From NCBI GenBank assembly GCA_026387255.1, contig JAPLMA010000049.1, positions 1 to 12,149 on the forward strand: DNA of 12,149 nucleotides. The letters run 5' to 3'. Position 1 is the stretch's first letter. Each line of letters begins with the position of its first letter. Below the pieces are notes generated by a model. The model was not told where the DNA came from and did not search any database. It saw only the letters and a list, made by a program, of their open reading frames with translations. The stretch is from Candidatus Omnitrophota bacterium. GTDB lineage: Bacteria > Omnitrophota > Gorgyraeia > Gygaellales > Profunditerraquicolaceae. The position numbers and the translations under genes are program-made. Below, in pieces: positions 1 through 5,863 of the stretch.

Positions 1-2
1 GT

Positions 3-143
3 TTTTTTCTTATCCGCAATAAAAATAAGCCCAGCCAGGCCGCTCCTTCTATCGGTTCACAGCCAGTAGCGCTTTATACCGGAGGTATCGCTGCTGGAAG
101 TGCCGTGGGAACAGCCACTTATTATTCCAATAGCGCTAAATAA
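3..143 (+). CDS. C-terminal 46 residues of an unidentified protein (5' end outside window)
   Basis: An open frame enters from the left edge and ends at TAA 141-143. The visible tail starts with a hydrophobic stretch (FFLI) followed by a basic patch (RNKNK), a pattern typical of the cytoplasmic end of a membrane helix. It then runs into a Ser/Pro/Gln-rich linker and a Gly-Ala-rich segment (TGGIAAGSAVGTATYY). I do not recognise the family. The frame is supported by its stop codon lying on the first bases of a strong terminator hairpin, which is where a real gene should end. Nothing can be said about function. Confidence 0.5.
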   Translation, partial: FFLIRNKNKPSQAAPSIGSQPVALYTGGIAAGSAVGTATYYSNSAK

Positions 144-189
144 AATAAGACCCTGTTTCCTAACCAATCGGGAAACAGGGTCTTATTTT
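142..189. terminator. Rho-independent terminator, perfect 19-bp stem, probably bidirectional
   Basis: The left arm 142-160 and right arm 171-189 are exact reverse complements with a 10-base loop (161-170). The GC-rich core is GACCCTGTTTCC, and the arms end in A-rich and T-rich tails, so either strand could terminate. It overlaps the stop codon of the upstream gene by two bases. Confidence 0.9.
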
Positions 190-220
190 GAAAAACTAGG
201 TGACGTTTCTAGGTTTTGGC

Positions 221-304
221 ACAGCCCGACGAAGCAATCCTGCCCTTAGTAATCACCCTATGCGCGTCATTGTGAGTCTCGCCAACGGCGGGACGAAACA
301 ATTT
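221..304. repeat. REP-like palindromic element (CATTGTGAG...ACGAAACAAT), with the tail of a second copy
   Basis: Positions 265-304 carry CGTCATTGTGAG followed by an inner stem TCTCGCC (277-283) / GGCGGGA (287-293) with loop AAC, enclosed by an outer stem ATTGT (269-273) / ACAAT (298-302). Upstream, CCCGACGAAGCAATCC (225-240) looks like the tail of another copy in the same orientation. This resembles the widespread CATTGCGAG...CGAAGCAATC class of intergenic repeats. No transposase is present, and the copy number cannot be judged from one window. Confidence 0.6.
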
Positions 305-315
305 CGTCTTTTCGG

Positions 316-344
316 TTGTAAAAGTAAAGGAAGAGAGGTAAAAT
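316..344 (+). promoter_or_regulatory. Candidate sigma70-type promoter upstream of the leader and first accessory gene
   Basis: A -35-like TTGTAA (316-321) and a -10-like TAAAAT (339-344) are separated by exactly 17 bases. The predicted start, around 351, precedes a short leader ORF and a terminator hairpin and then the gene at 448. A second weak hairpin (342-350 with 361-370, one bulge) overlaps the -10 and start region. Confidence 0.4.
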
Positions 345-370
345 AAGCCCTAGTTAGGAAGGGCGTTATT

Positions 371-394
371 ATGAGGTTAGATAGCAAAATTTAA
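371..394 (+). CDS. Possible 7-residue leader peptide (MRLDSKI)
   Basis: ATG 371 is preceded by an AGGAAGG purine run (356-362) at a workable spacing and stops at TAA 392. It ends just before the terminator stem at 396. Promoter, short ORF, terminator and gene in this order is the layout of transcription attenuators. The peptide has no run of a single amino acid that would point to a sensed amino acid, so it may be fortuitous. Confidence 0.2.
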   Translation: MRLDSKI

Positions 395-395
395 A

Positions 396-430
396 GGCAA
401 CTCTCTAAAAGATAGGGAGTTGCTCTTTTT
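396..430 (+). terminator. Rho-independent terminator or attenuator just ahead of the gene at 448
   Basis: GCAACTCTCT (397-406) pairs with AGGGAGTTGC (414-423) with one G-T wobble and a 7-base loop, followed by TCTTTTT (424-430). It ends seven bases before the AGGAG ribosome binding site of the next gene. Transcription from the 316-344 promoter must therefore read through it to express that gene. Confidence 0.7.
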
Positions 431-447
431 GTAAAAAGGAGACTAGG

Positions 448-969
448 GTGAATTGGCTTAAAAAATTGGAAGGATTGTTAGGAATAAAGATAGAAATATG
501 CGTATCCATTATTGCAACGGTTGTTCTTATTTGGCAATTAACTATTCTTAATAATCAGTTAGCAGTGCAATCCAAAACCATGAAAGCCGACAATCTGATA
601 AAATTGAATCAACAGATATATCCTTGCGAAAACATGAAAGAGATAATAGAAGCAATTGGTAATGATAAGCCTATTTTGAAAAAGAATAGAGGGCCATTTA
701 CAGAGGTGGTGCTAGATAACTTTTTAGGTTATTTTGAAATGTTGGGCATTATGGAAAGAAGAGGTTACTTAGATGCAGATTTAATTTATGATATGTTTGG
801 TTCAGATATTGAAGCCATATCCAACAATAAAGAAATACAAAAATACATTCAGAGCGAGAAGGAAAAAGGATATAATTGGCCCTTTCTTAATTGTATTATA
901 CAAAAAATAAAAACACTGGATTGTAGAGAAAAACAACCGGAGAGAAAGATAAACAGAAACGGCTCATAG
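448..969 (+). CDS. Membrane-anchored protein of unknown function (DUF4760-like)
   Basis: This is a 173-residue protein starting at GTG, chosen because AGGAG at 437-441 is six bases upstream. Residues about 15-34 form one hydrophobic helix close to the N-terminus. The rest is soluble and mostly helical. The segment LGYFEMLGIMERRGYLD (93-109) followed by DLIYDMFGSDI (111-121) resembles the core of DUF4760-type small anchored proteins as I remember them, but I cannot confirm membership. The C-terminus is strongly charged. No catalytic motif is visible. It stands alone, 140 bases before a TIR-domain gene, and is preceded by its own promoter and attenuator-like leader. Base composition is AT-rich like its accessory neighbours. 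A role in stress or defence would be a guess from neighbourhood only. Confidence 0.7.
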   Translation: MNWLKKLEGLLGIKIEICVSIIATVVLIWQLTILNNQLAVQSKTMKADNLIKLNQQIYPCENMKEIIEAIGNDKPILKKNRGPFTEVVLDNFLGYFEMLGIMERRGYLDADLIYDMFGSDIEAISNNKEIQKYIQSEKEKGYNWPFLNCIIQKIKTLDCREKQPERKINRNGS

Positions 970-1108
970 TTTTACTAGGCATGTTAATTATTTGCTTGGG
1001 GTAATGCGAAAACTTAGATGTGGAATACATAAAACTTAGAGACACTTCGGGTTTTTAAAAATGGCGATATTTTTATAAATAAAAATTGTTTCTAGTCTTG
1101 CTTAAACA

Positions 1109-1765
1109 ATGGTGACCATATTTATTTCGCACAGTAAAAAAGATGTGGAACTCGTGAAGGTAATTGATTTAAATTTACGGAATGTCGGAATAGCGCCTAT
1201 ATTAAGAGAATTTACCCCGGAGAGTAAACCTCCTTATGCTGATATTGATGCAGATATATCTAGATCTGACGCAGTTTTTGCATTCCTTACCCAGAACGTG
1301 AAAGTTACCGACCATACTCAAAATTGGGTAACGCATGAGATAACAAAAGCGCATGATCTAAATAAGCCGACATACATCATTGAAGATAGAAATAATCCTG
1401 TGCATTTTCCTATTCCTAAATTACGGAATTACATTTTATATGACCAAACAAGTATAAGAGACTGGATTCTTATACAAAATATAGCATCTTCAATAAAGAG
1501 AAACGAAGAAATATGGTTGGGAGCGCTTGCCGCAGGGGCAGCAGGTGTTTTATTGTTTAAGAGAAACAGGATTGCCGGTTTTTTGGGAGGAGCAGCGTTA
1601 GGCGGGATTTTACTGGCATTGACATCGCCCGAAGCACAATTGAGGACTCCCGCTGCTATTGAATGCGATAAATGCGGCATAGTTTTTAATCTGTATACGA
1701 ATCTTAATCTTGATTGTTTACATTGTCCATCTTGTAGGACCATGTTAAGCTTAATAAGTAAATAA
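1109..1765 (+). CDS. TIR-domain protein with two membrane helices and a C-terminal zinc ribbon
   Basis: The N-terminus (about 1-130) is a TIR fold. It has the first-strand motif IFISHSKKD (4-12), a DADISRSDAVFAFLT segment (47-61) matching strand C, and NWVTHEITKA (72-81), where W73 and E77 sit at the place of the conserved W-x3-E. In NAD-cleaving TIR domains that glutamate is catalytic. Two short Gly/Ala-rich hydrophobic segments follow (about 136-150 and 155-172), likely a membrane hairpin. A zinc ribbon has Cys186-x2-Cys189 and Cys206-x2-Cys209, with an extra Cys203. Bacterial TIR proteins often act as NADase effectors or signal-producing enzymes in anti-phage systems. NADase activity here is inference. 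No Shine-Dalgarno is visible before ATG 1109; GTG 1112 is an alternative start. No STALD/ThsA-type, SMODS or Argonaute partner is in the window. Confidence 0.85.
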   Translation: MVTIFISHSKKDVELVKVIDLNLRNVGIAPILREFTPESKPPYADIDADISRSDAVFAFLTQNVKVTDHTQNWVTHEITKAHDLNKPTYIIEDRNNPVHFPIPKLRNYILYDQTSIRDWILIQNIASSIKRNEEIWLGALAAGAAGVLLFKRNRIAGFLGGAALGGILLALTSPEAQLRTPAAIECDKCGIVFNLYTNLNLDCLHCPSCRTMLSLISK

Positions 1766-1838
1766 TAAATAAAGGGTAAAGTTTTAAAAAACCAGAGGAA
1801 TATTTTAAATTCGCTAATGTAAATGGAGGTAATATAAT

Positions 1839-2384
1839 ATGTCAGAAATTTATTTGAATTTTAACTTGAGAATTGATACTCAATCAGCTCAAGCATTATT
1901 TAAGGTAATTCAGGAACAATTATCTAAGGGCATGAAAAAGCTTTGCCTCTTAATTTCATCACCTGGTGGCTACGTTGATCCGGGCATAGCAATTTATAAC
2001 TTCTTAAAAGGATTACCAATTGAAGTAAACACGCATAATTATGCTAGTTGTGATTCTATAGCAGGTGTAGTATTTTGTGCAGGCCTAAAAAGATACACTG
2101 TTAGTAATTCAAGATTCTTAATACATGGGATAAGTATCACATACCAAAATCAACAATTTAATGAAACTGGGCTACAAGAAGCCTGTAACTCATTAAGAAA
2201 TCAGAGAGAGACAATGTCAAAGATAATCGCGAAAGAATGCAATAAGAAGGTAGAAGACGTTGAAAAAGATATGCTCCAAGGAATAATATTAGCTCCTGAA
2301 GACGCTACCAAGTATGGATTGGTTAGTGAAGTAAGGGATAAATTAATACCAGACGGTATTAATTTTATCAACGTAACTTTATAA
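1839..2384 (+). CDS. ClpP-like serine peptidase without an adjacent Clp ATPase
   Basis: This is a 181-residue ClpP/crotonase-fold protein. ISSPGG (39-44) matches the ClpP N-SPGG oxyanion-strand motif. Ser73 in DSIAG (72-76) lies exactly ten positions from the AG of CAG (80-82), as the nucleophile does in ClpP. His96 in NSRFLIHG (90-97) matches the catalytic histidine. The helix that normally brings the aspartate reads EKDMLQGIILAPEDA (142-156), and the aligned position is Gly148 (or Gln147), so the third triad member seems absent or replaced. APEDATKYGLV (152-162) is the usual APEA-x-YGLV end motif. GGAGG at 1825-1829 fixes the start. The chromosomal ClpP normally neighbours clpX or tig; neither is here, so this is an accessory paralogue. 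It lies 73 bases after the TIR gene and 84 before a membrane protein gene. Confidence 0.85.
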   Translation: MSEIYLNFNLRIDTQSAQALFKVIQEQLSKGMKKLCLLISSPGGYVDPGIAIYNFLKGLPIEVNTHNYASCDSIAGVVFCAGLKRYTVSNSRFLIHGISITYQNQQFNETGLQEACNSLRNQRETMSKIIAKECNKKVEDVEKDMLQGIILAPEDATKYGLVSEVRDKLIPDGINFINVTL

Positions 2385-2400
2385 TTAAGATCTCAGTAAC

Positions 2401-2429
2401 TTGGGTCTAGAAATAATTTCATTTAATAT
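2401..2429 (+). promoter_or_regulatory. Candidate promoter for the membrane protein gene at 2469
   Basis: TTGGGT (2401-2406) and TAATAT (2424-2429) are separated by 17 bases. The predicted start near 2436 would give a 5' leader of about 33 bases containing the AAGGAGG ribosome binding site (2458-2464). If used, the membrane gene can be expressed independently of the ClpP-like gene. Confidence 0.35.
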
Positions 2430-2468
2430 TGTTTAAAGCGTGTAAGAGTTCTAATTTAAGGAGGCAAA

Positions 2469-3038
2469 ATGTTGGATTCATTATTAACTAATTTTAAAGA
2501 GTTAGTATTAAATTTTACTTTACGCAGACTTTTCTATACTTTAATTTTAATTCTTATTGTTCTTATAGTTATTTCAGCATTTGAGTGGTATACTGCCTCA
2601 TTTCAACTTAACAAATTAGAAAAAATTACAAAAATAATAAGTGAAATACAAAGCATAAAAAGCAATATTAAGAGTAATGATGCTGAAATTATGAATATCT
2701 GTTCTGAGATGACTACTCAATTACAAAGAGAGGTTAAATTAAAGACCTTTTCGCTCCGTTACGGAAGCCTTTTAATTAGATTCTTAATAGGTTTATTTCC
2801 CTGGATTTTGTTTAGTTTAATCTATATCCCTTCAATCAAACGAAAGGAACAAAATGCTTTTTCTGGAATGTATGCAACTTTATTCTTTGGTGTAATAATC
2901 GGAGCTATTGCTATTTTTTCCCCTATAATTAACTTTTGGTTGAATTGTTTAATATCTTTAATTATGTTCTTTGCGATTGTTTTGTTTATTACTTTTATAA
3001 TGAAAAGAAAGGATAGTAAAAAATTAATTAGTAAATAG
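2469..3038 (+). CDS. Four-helix membrane protein with a central coiled-coil-like region, unknown function
   Basis: This 189-residue protein has one N-terminal helix (about 20-39), then a polar helical stretch (about 48-92) rich in Lys, Glu and Ile with coiled-coil character. Three further hydrophobic helices follow (about 103-123, 135-155 and 157-178), ending in a basic tail (KRKDSKK). The likely topology puts the coiled coil on one side as a sensory or interaction loop. AAGGAGG at 2458-2464 is a strong ribosome binding site and sets ATG 2469. I recognise no family. It follows the ClpP-like gene and shares its very AT-rich composition, which suggests they arrived together. In a defence reading it could be a membrane effector or a protease substrate; that is inference only. 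Confidence 0.75.
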   Translation: MLDSLLTNFKELVLNFTLRRLFYTLILILIVLIVISAFEWYTASFQLNKLEKITKIISEIQSIKSNIKSNDAEIMNICSEMTTQLQREVKLKTFSLRYGSLLIRFLIGLFPWILFSLIYIPSIKRKEQNAFSGMYATLFFGVIIGAIAIFSPIINFWLNCLISLIMFFAIVLFITFIMKRKDSKKLISK

Positions 3039-3106
3039 TAAGTAATTTTTAAGATAATTATAAATAGGAAATAAAATAACGGATCTATTTTTTTAAATTT
3101 ATCCCA

Positions 3107-3523
3107 ATGAGCGTATACGTATATTGCATAAAAGAAGATTATCGTTATCAGTCATCGCTAACCGGAAGCGAATTTGAAAATGAGTGGTTTAAATTATCCC
3201 CGGATGGCATGGTGATAGTGATGGGAACGCATTCTAAGGGTTATGCCTGGGATGGGTGCAGCCCTAAGTTTAAAATAAAAGACATCTACATAGGCGTTCC
3301 TGAGGCAGTGTTAAATTTTGGCACCGGCCAAAGTAAAACTTATTATGCCTCTTTAGTCCATGATGTATTCTATCAATTTAGCAAAAAAGTCAGGTCATGT
3401 ATTAAGCGTAAGGAAGTTGACCGGGAATTTTACGTAATTCTAAGAAGAGATAATTTTAGGTTCGCTTCACTTTATTACTTTTTCGTGCGGATGCTTGGTT
3501 GGATATGGTGGTATAGAAGATAA
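3107..3523 (+). CDS. DUF1353 family protein (phage-associated type)
   Basis: This 138-residue protein shows the DUF1353 signature: an N-terminal beta-rich part ending in GYAWDGCSP (45-53), then ASLVHDVFY (81-89) with the His85-Asp86 pair, then RKEVDREFYVILR (101-113) with Glu103/Asp105, and a C-terminal aromatic segment with YYFFVRMLGW (123-132). DUF1353 proteins are common in phages and prophages. Their biochemical role is not established, though the conserved His/Asp pattern suggests a metal-bound or hydrolytic site. There is no Shine-Dalgarno before ATG 3107. A TAAATT box (3094-3099) seven bases upstream would fit a leaderless transcript. No other structural phage genes are in the window. 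Confidence 0.75.
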   Translation: MSVYVYCIKEDYRYQSSLTGSEFENEWFKLSPDGMVIVMGTHSKGYAWDGCSPKFKIKDIYIGVPEAVLNFGTGQSKTYYASLVHDVFYQFSKKVRSCIKRKEVDREFYVILRRDNFRFASLYYFFVRMLGWIWWYRR

Positions 3524-3538
3524 AACAGGAGGTTTTCT

Positions 3539-3697
3539 ATGTCCGAAGGCGGATTTTTAGTTAAGTTTGACGGAAAAAAGGTTGAGCGTTGTTACGTGGT
3601 GACATTTGATTATGACGATTAGCAATATATAATTAATGGGACAGAGAAAAAAGAGTTGCCCTCTGGAATCAAAAGTATAACTGTTGAAATAGAGTAG
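3539..3697 (+). pseudogene. Small 51-codon gene interrupted by an in-frame amber stop
   Basis: ATG 3539 follows a textbook AGGAGG (3527-3532) at six bases. The frame reads 27 codons to TAG at 3620-3622, then continues open for 24 more codons to TAG 3695-3697. The pieces join smoothly. The first starts MSEGGFLVKFDGKKVERC and ends in DYDD; the second starts QYIINGTEKKELPSG and ends ITVEIE. Together they look like one small beta-rich domain with alternating hydrophobic strands and a DGKK / NGTEKK turn pattern. Amber is the normal stop of several genes here (969, 3038, 5813, 10910), so codon reassignment is unlikely. The simplest reading is a nonsense mutation. Alternatives are a real 27-residue protein or stop readthrough. 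It begins 15 bases after the DUF1353 stop, so the two were probably co-transcribed. Confidence 0.55.
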
Positions 3698-3703
3698 TAT
3701 AAT
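3698..3703 (+). promoter_or_regulatory. Consensus -10 box TATAAT ahead of the PLD gene
   Basis: TATAAT immediately follows the last stop of the broken small gene and lies 14 bases before ATG 3718. The implied transcript start near 3710 leaves only about eight untranslated bases and no room for a Shine-Dalgarno. No convincing -35 is visible at 16-18 bases upstream. Confidence 0.4.
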
Positions 3704-3717
3704 TCCGTCAATAATAA

Positions 3718-4929
3718 ATGGGCCACCTGTTGAAATTTAAGAGTATAAAAAACATCCCTCTATTATTTCTTCTTTGTTTTGCAATCGTGTTTTTCCCTTT
3801 TAACGTTTCTGCCGATGTGCTTTTTGGCAAGTCTTATCATCAAATTCTTCATAAATATCTCATCCAATCTAAAAGTTCAATCACCGTAGCAATGTATTTT
3901 ATCATTATAAACCCTGCGGATAAAACTGACCCGATTAATGAGCTGGTTAATGATCTTATAATCGCGAAAAACCGCGGAGTAAAGATAAAAGTTATTCTGG
4001 AGGATTCAAAGCTAAAAGAAAATCGCCTTGCCTATGAAAAATTACGGGCGAATAATATAACTGTCTATTTTGATACTGCCCAACATCTTTTGCACATAAA
4101 GGAAGTTGTTATCGATGACAGGTATGTATTTGCCGGAAGCGCTAATTGGTCTAAAGCGGCGATAGAGGATAATTACGAAGCAACCTATTTCAAAGATTCT
4201 GCCCGGGACGCTCTTGTCTCTAAGCAGTATATTGATAATATTCCTATTCAGAAAAAAGACATATTTCTGCCGCAGGTTGAAGGCGTTGCTATTTCACCTG
4301 ATTTTCTCCTCGCCCCCAATTCAGGACGCAGGCTTCTTAAGGCCGAGGCTTTTAAACAATTTGACCTTTATTTATTATTATGCGAACTTCAACAGGAAAC
4401 AGCTAGATCATCTCTCGATATTGACTATGATTCATTAGCTGGAAAAATGGGATATCAAGCGCCAGTGGATTTAGGTAAATACCGCGATAATCATCACTAT
4501 TTCTATGAAAGGATACACCGTTCGCTTAAGCGTCTTAAAGGGTATGGCCTTATAGATTATAATAAAGGTAAAGTTATTTTAAAAGCGGATAACAGCAAGA
4601 AGGCTGGCGCTCACATGATAATAATTCCCTTTGAATATTGGGAATATGGATATTCTGATAGTTTATCCATGCGGGCAAAGTACATCTATTTGATTTGTTT
4701 GTATGAGGCCAGCCATTCGACGCGGTATCCTTTCTGGTTTCGCAGCCAGGAGGATATGTCAAAACTTTATGGGATAAGCGATACTACTATTTCCTTAGGT
4801 TTATTAGAGTTGGAGAAGAAGGGAATAATTGAGATAACCAGAGATAAGCCAAAACCTCCGGATTTTTCTGACCGCAAAGCCAATATTTACAGGATGCTTT
4901 CTCTTACCCGCAGTCCCGTTGAAGGATGA
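3718..4929 (+). CDS. Exported phospholipase D-like (single HKD) protein with winged-helix-like C-terminal half
   Basis: This is a 403-residue protein. Residues 1-32 look like a signal peptide: basic start (K6, K8, K11), hydrophobic core 13-27 and a VSA-D cleavage site at 30-33. Residues about 36-165 form one PLD half-domain with the HKD motif His126-x-Lys128-x4-Asp133, then GSANWS (140-145). Single-HKD proteins such as the Nuc endonuclease work as dimers on DNA or lipids. The C-terminal half is unexpected. Residues about 210-290 (RIHRSLKRLKGYGLIDY) and 320-385 (SQEDMSKLYGISDTTISLGLLELEKKGIIEI) read as two winged-helix DNA-binding modules, which normally act in the cytoplasm. Either the N-terminus is a membrane anchor rather than a cleaved signal, or two functions were fused. 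No Shine-Dalgarno precedes ATG 3718; TTG 3730 is a possible alternative start. A nuclease role in DNA uptake or defence is possible but unproven. Confidence 0.8.
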   Translation: MGHLLKFKSIKNIPLLFLLCFAIVFFPFNVSADVLFGKSYHQILHKYLIQSKSSITVAMYFIIINPADKTDPINELVNDLIIAKNRGVKIKVILEDSKLKENRLAYEKLRANNITVYFDTAQHLLHIKEVVIDDRYVFAGSANWSKAAIEDNYEATYFKDSARDALVSKQYIDNIPIQKKDIFLPQVEGVAISPDFLLAPNSGRRLLKAEAFKQFDLYLLLCELQQETARSSLDIDYDSLAGKMGYQAPVDLGKYRDNHHYFYERIHRSLKRLKGYGLIDYNKGKVILKADNSKKAGAHMIIIPFEYWEYGYSDSLSMRAKYIYLICLYEASHSTRYPFWFRSQEDMSKLYGISDTTISLGLLELEKKGIIEITRDKPKPPDFSDRKANIYRMLSLTRSPVEG

Positions 4930-5045
4930 TCGCCTGCCATTAGTATTCTTATTATTTAAATATTTGTTAGATTCTAGTGTTTTGAACGTCTGTTGTAGTA
5001 GTGAATGACCGGGAACATGCCGATTTCTCCTGGTGAAAAGAGATA

Positions 5046-5067
5046 TTTACATTATAAAAGATGTAAA
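5046..5067. promoter_or_regulatory. Inverted repeat upstream of the higBA promoter, candidate operator
   Basis: TTTACAT (5046-5052) and ATGTAAA (5061-5067) are perfect 7-bp inverted half-sites separated by eight bases, ending seven bases before the -35 box. A second, shorter inverted pair ACAAT (5082-5086) / ATTGT (5093-5097) lies inside the promoter spacer. HigA-type antitoxins bind such palindromes to repress their own operon; which site is used cannot be told from sequence. Confidence 0.35.
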
Positions 5068-5073
5068 AATAGC

Positions 5074-5102
5074 TTGATTAAACAATTTATTTATTGTATA
5101 CT
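5074..5102 (+). promoter_or_regulatory. Strong sigma70-type promoter of higBA
   Basis: TTGATT (5074-5079) and TATACT (5097-5102) are separated by exactly 17 bases, with near-consensus hexamers. Only four bases separate the -10 from ATG 5107, so the transcript would begin at or very near the start codon. This would make a leaderless toxin message. Confidence 0.65.
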
Positions 5103-5106
5103 TTAA

Positions 5107-5490
5107 ATGGATAAGAATACCATAGATAAGAAAGCGATATTTTATATAGACGAAGAGGGCGATAGCCCGGTTGAAGAGTTTTTGGATCGTTTAGACGAAA
5201 GCGCTAGAGCTAAGATTACTGCAAGAATTGAGTTTTTGGGTAAGCATTGGCACCAAGTACGTAGGCCTTTAGTAGATTATCTCGAAAACGGCTTATACGA
5301 GTTGCGGGTTCAGTTTGCTAAGGATAAAGTTAGAGTGATCTATGCGTATATGTTCAAGGATTATATTGTGCTATTGCATGGGATTATCAAGAGATCGGCA
5401 AAGGTCCCTGAGAATGATAAGACGATCGCCAAACAACGGCGAATTCATTTTGAAAAGCTTGTTAAAGAAGGGAGAGTAAAATTACCATGA
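5107..5490 (+). CDS. higB: HigB-like toxin, RelE/ParE-superfamily mRNA interferase (Gp49-like)
   Basis: This 127-residue toxin has the family's pattern in order: IFYIDEEGDSPVEEFLDRL (11-29), GLYELR (62-67), VRVIYAY (75-81), IVLLHGIIKRSAKVP (87-101) and an Ala/Arg helix (108-112). Members of this family cleave mRNA on the translating ribosome. Arg67, Arg76 and the KR at 95-96 are the likely basic RNA-contact residues. It is slightly longer than usual because of a charged C-terminal tail (113-127). The toxin comes first, the HigBA order, and its stop overlaps the antitoxin start by four bases (ATGA 5487-5490), so the two are translationally coupled. There is no Shine-Dalgarno before ATG 5107. 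Confidence 0.88.
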   Translation: MDKNTIDKKAIFYIDEEGDSPVEEFLDRLDESARAKITARIEFLGKHWHQVRRPLVDYLENGLYELRVQFAKDKVRVIYAYMFKDYIVLLHGIIKRSAKVPENDKTIAKQRRIHFEKLVKEGRVKLP

Positions 5491-5813
5491 ATAAAAACGG
5501 GGAGAAAGTTATAATTTCTAAAACTATAGGTCAGTATACTGAGGAACAGTATCGAAAAAGCCCGGATTTCCGTAAAGCATATGATGAAGAGCTCGCTCGA
5601 TTGCATATTGGCTATAAAATTGCTCAGTTGCGTAAAGAAAGAAAGTTGACTCAGCAGGAGCTCGCCAGAAGAATTAATTCTAACCAGCAAACAATATCGC
5701 GTATAGAAGATACTCGCAATACCCGGCTCAACTTTAAGACATTGATTAGGGTTGCCGCGGCATTGCAGGCGTATGTCCGTGTGGATTTTGTGCCTAGAGA
5801 ATTAGCTGCTTAG
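5487..5813 (+). CDS. higA: HigA-like antitoxin with XRE-type HTH
   Basis: This is a 108-residue protein. The N-terminal 40 residues are charged and helical (TEEQYRKSPDFRKAYDEEL) and resemble the extension of antitoxins paired with Gp49-like toxins. Residues 42-97 are a Cro/C1-type helix-turn-helix: GYKIAQLRKERKLTQQELA (42-60), with the recognition helix around NSNQQTISRIED (64-75). It should bind and neutralise HigB and repress the operon at the palindromes upstream of 5107. GGGAGAG (5470-5476), inside the toxin gene, is the likely ribosome binding site. The gene is followed by a terminator at 5872-5892. Confidence 0.9.
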   Translation: MNKNGEKVIISKTIGQYTEEQYRKSPDFRKAYDEELARLHIGYKIAQLRKERKLTQQELARRINSNQQTISRIEDTRNTRLNFKTLIRVAAALQAYVRVDFVPRELAA

Positions 5814-5863
5814 TAAAGATATGGACGGTTTTTTCTCTAGTTCCCTAAATTATGCCTTTACAA

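Noticed and set aside
1009..1040. Direct repeat AAAACTTAGA (1009-1018 and 1031-1040) before the TIR gene
   Set aside because: Only ten bases, AT-rich and just two copies; no promoter or operator geometry supports a role.
1429..1743. Minus-strand ORF inside the TIR gene
   Set aside because: It is a shadow of the TIR coding frame; the plus frame has clear TIR and zinc-ribbon motifs.
3539..3697. Genome-wide reassignment of TAG as a sense codon
   Set aside because: Several intact genes in the window end at TAG with normal length (for example plsX at 10910 and higA at 5813).
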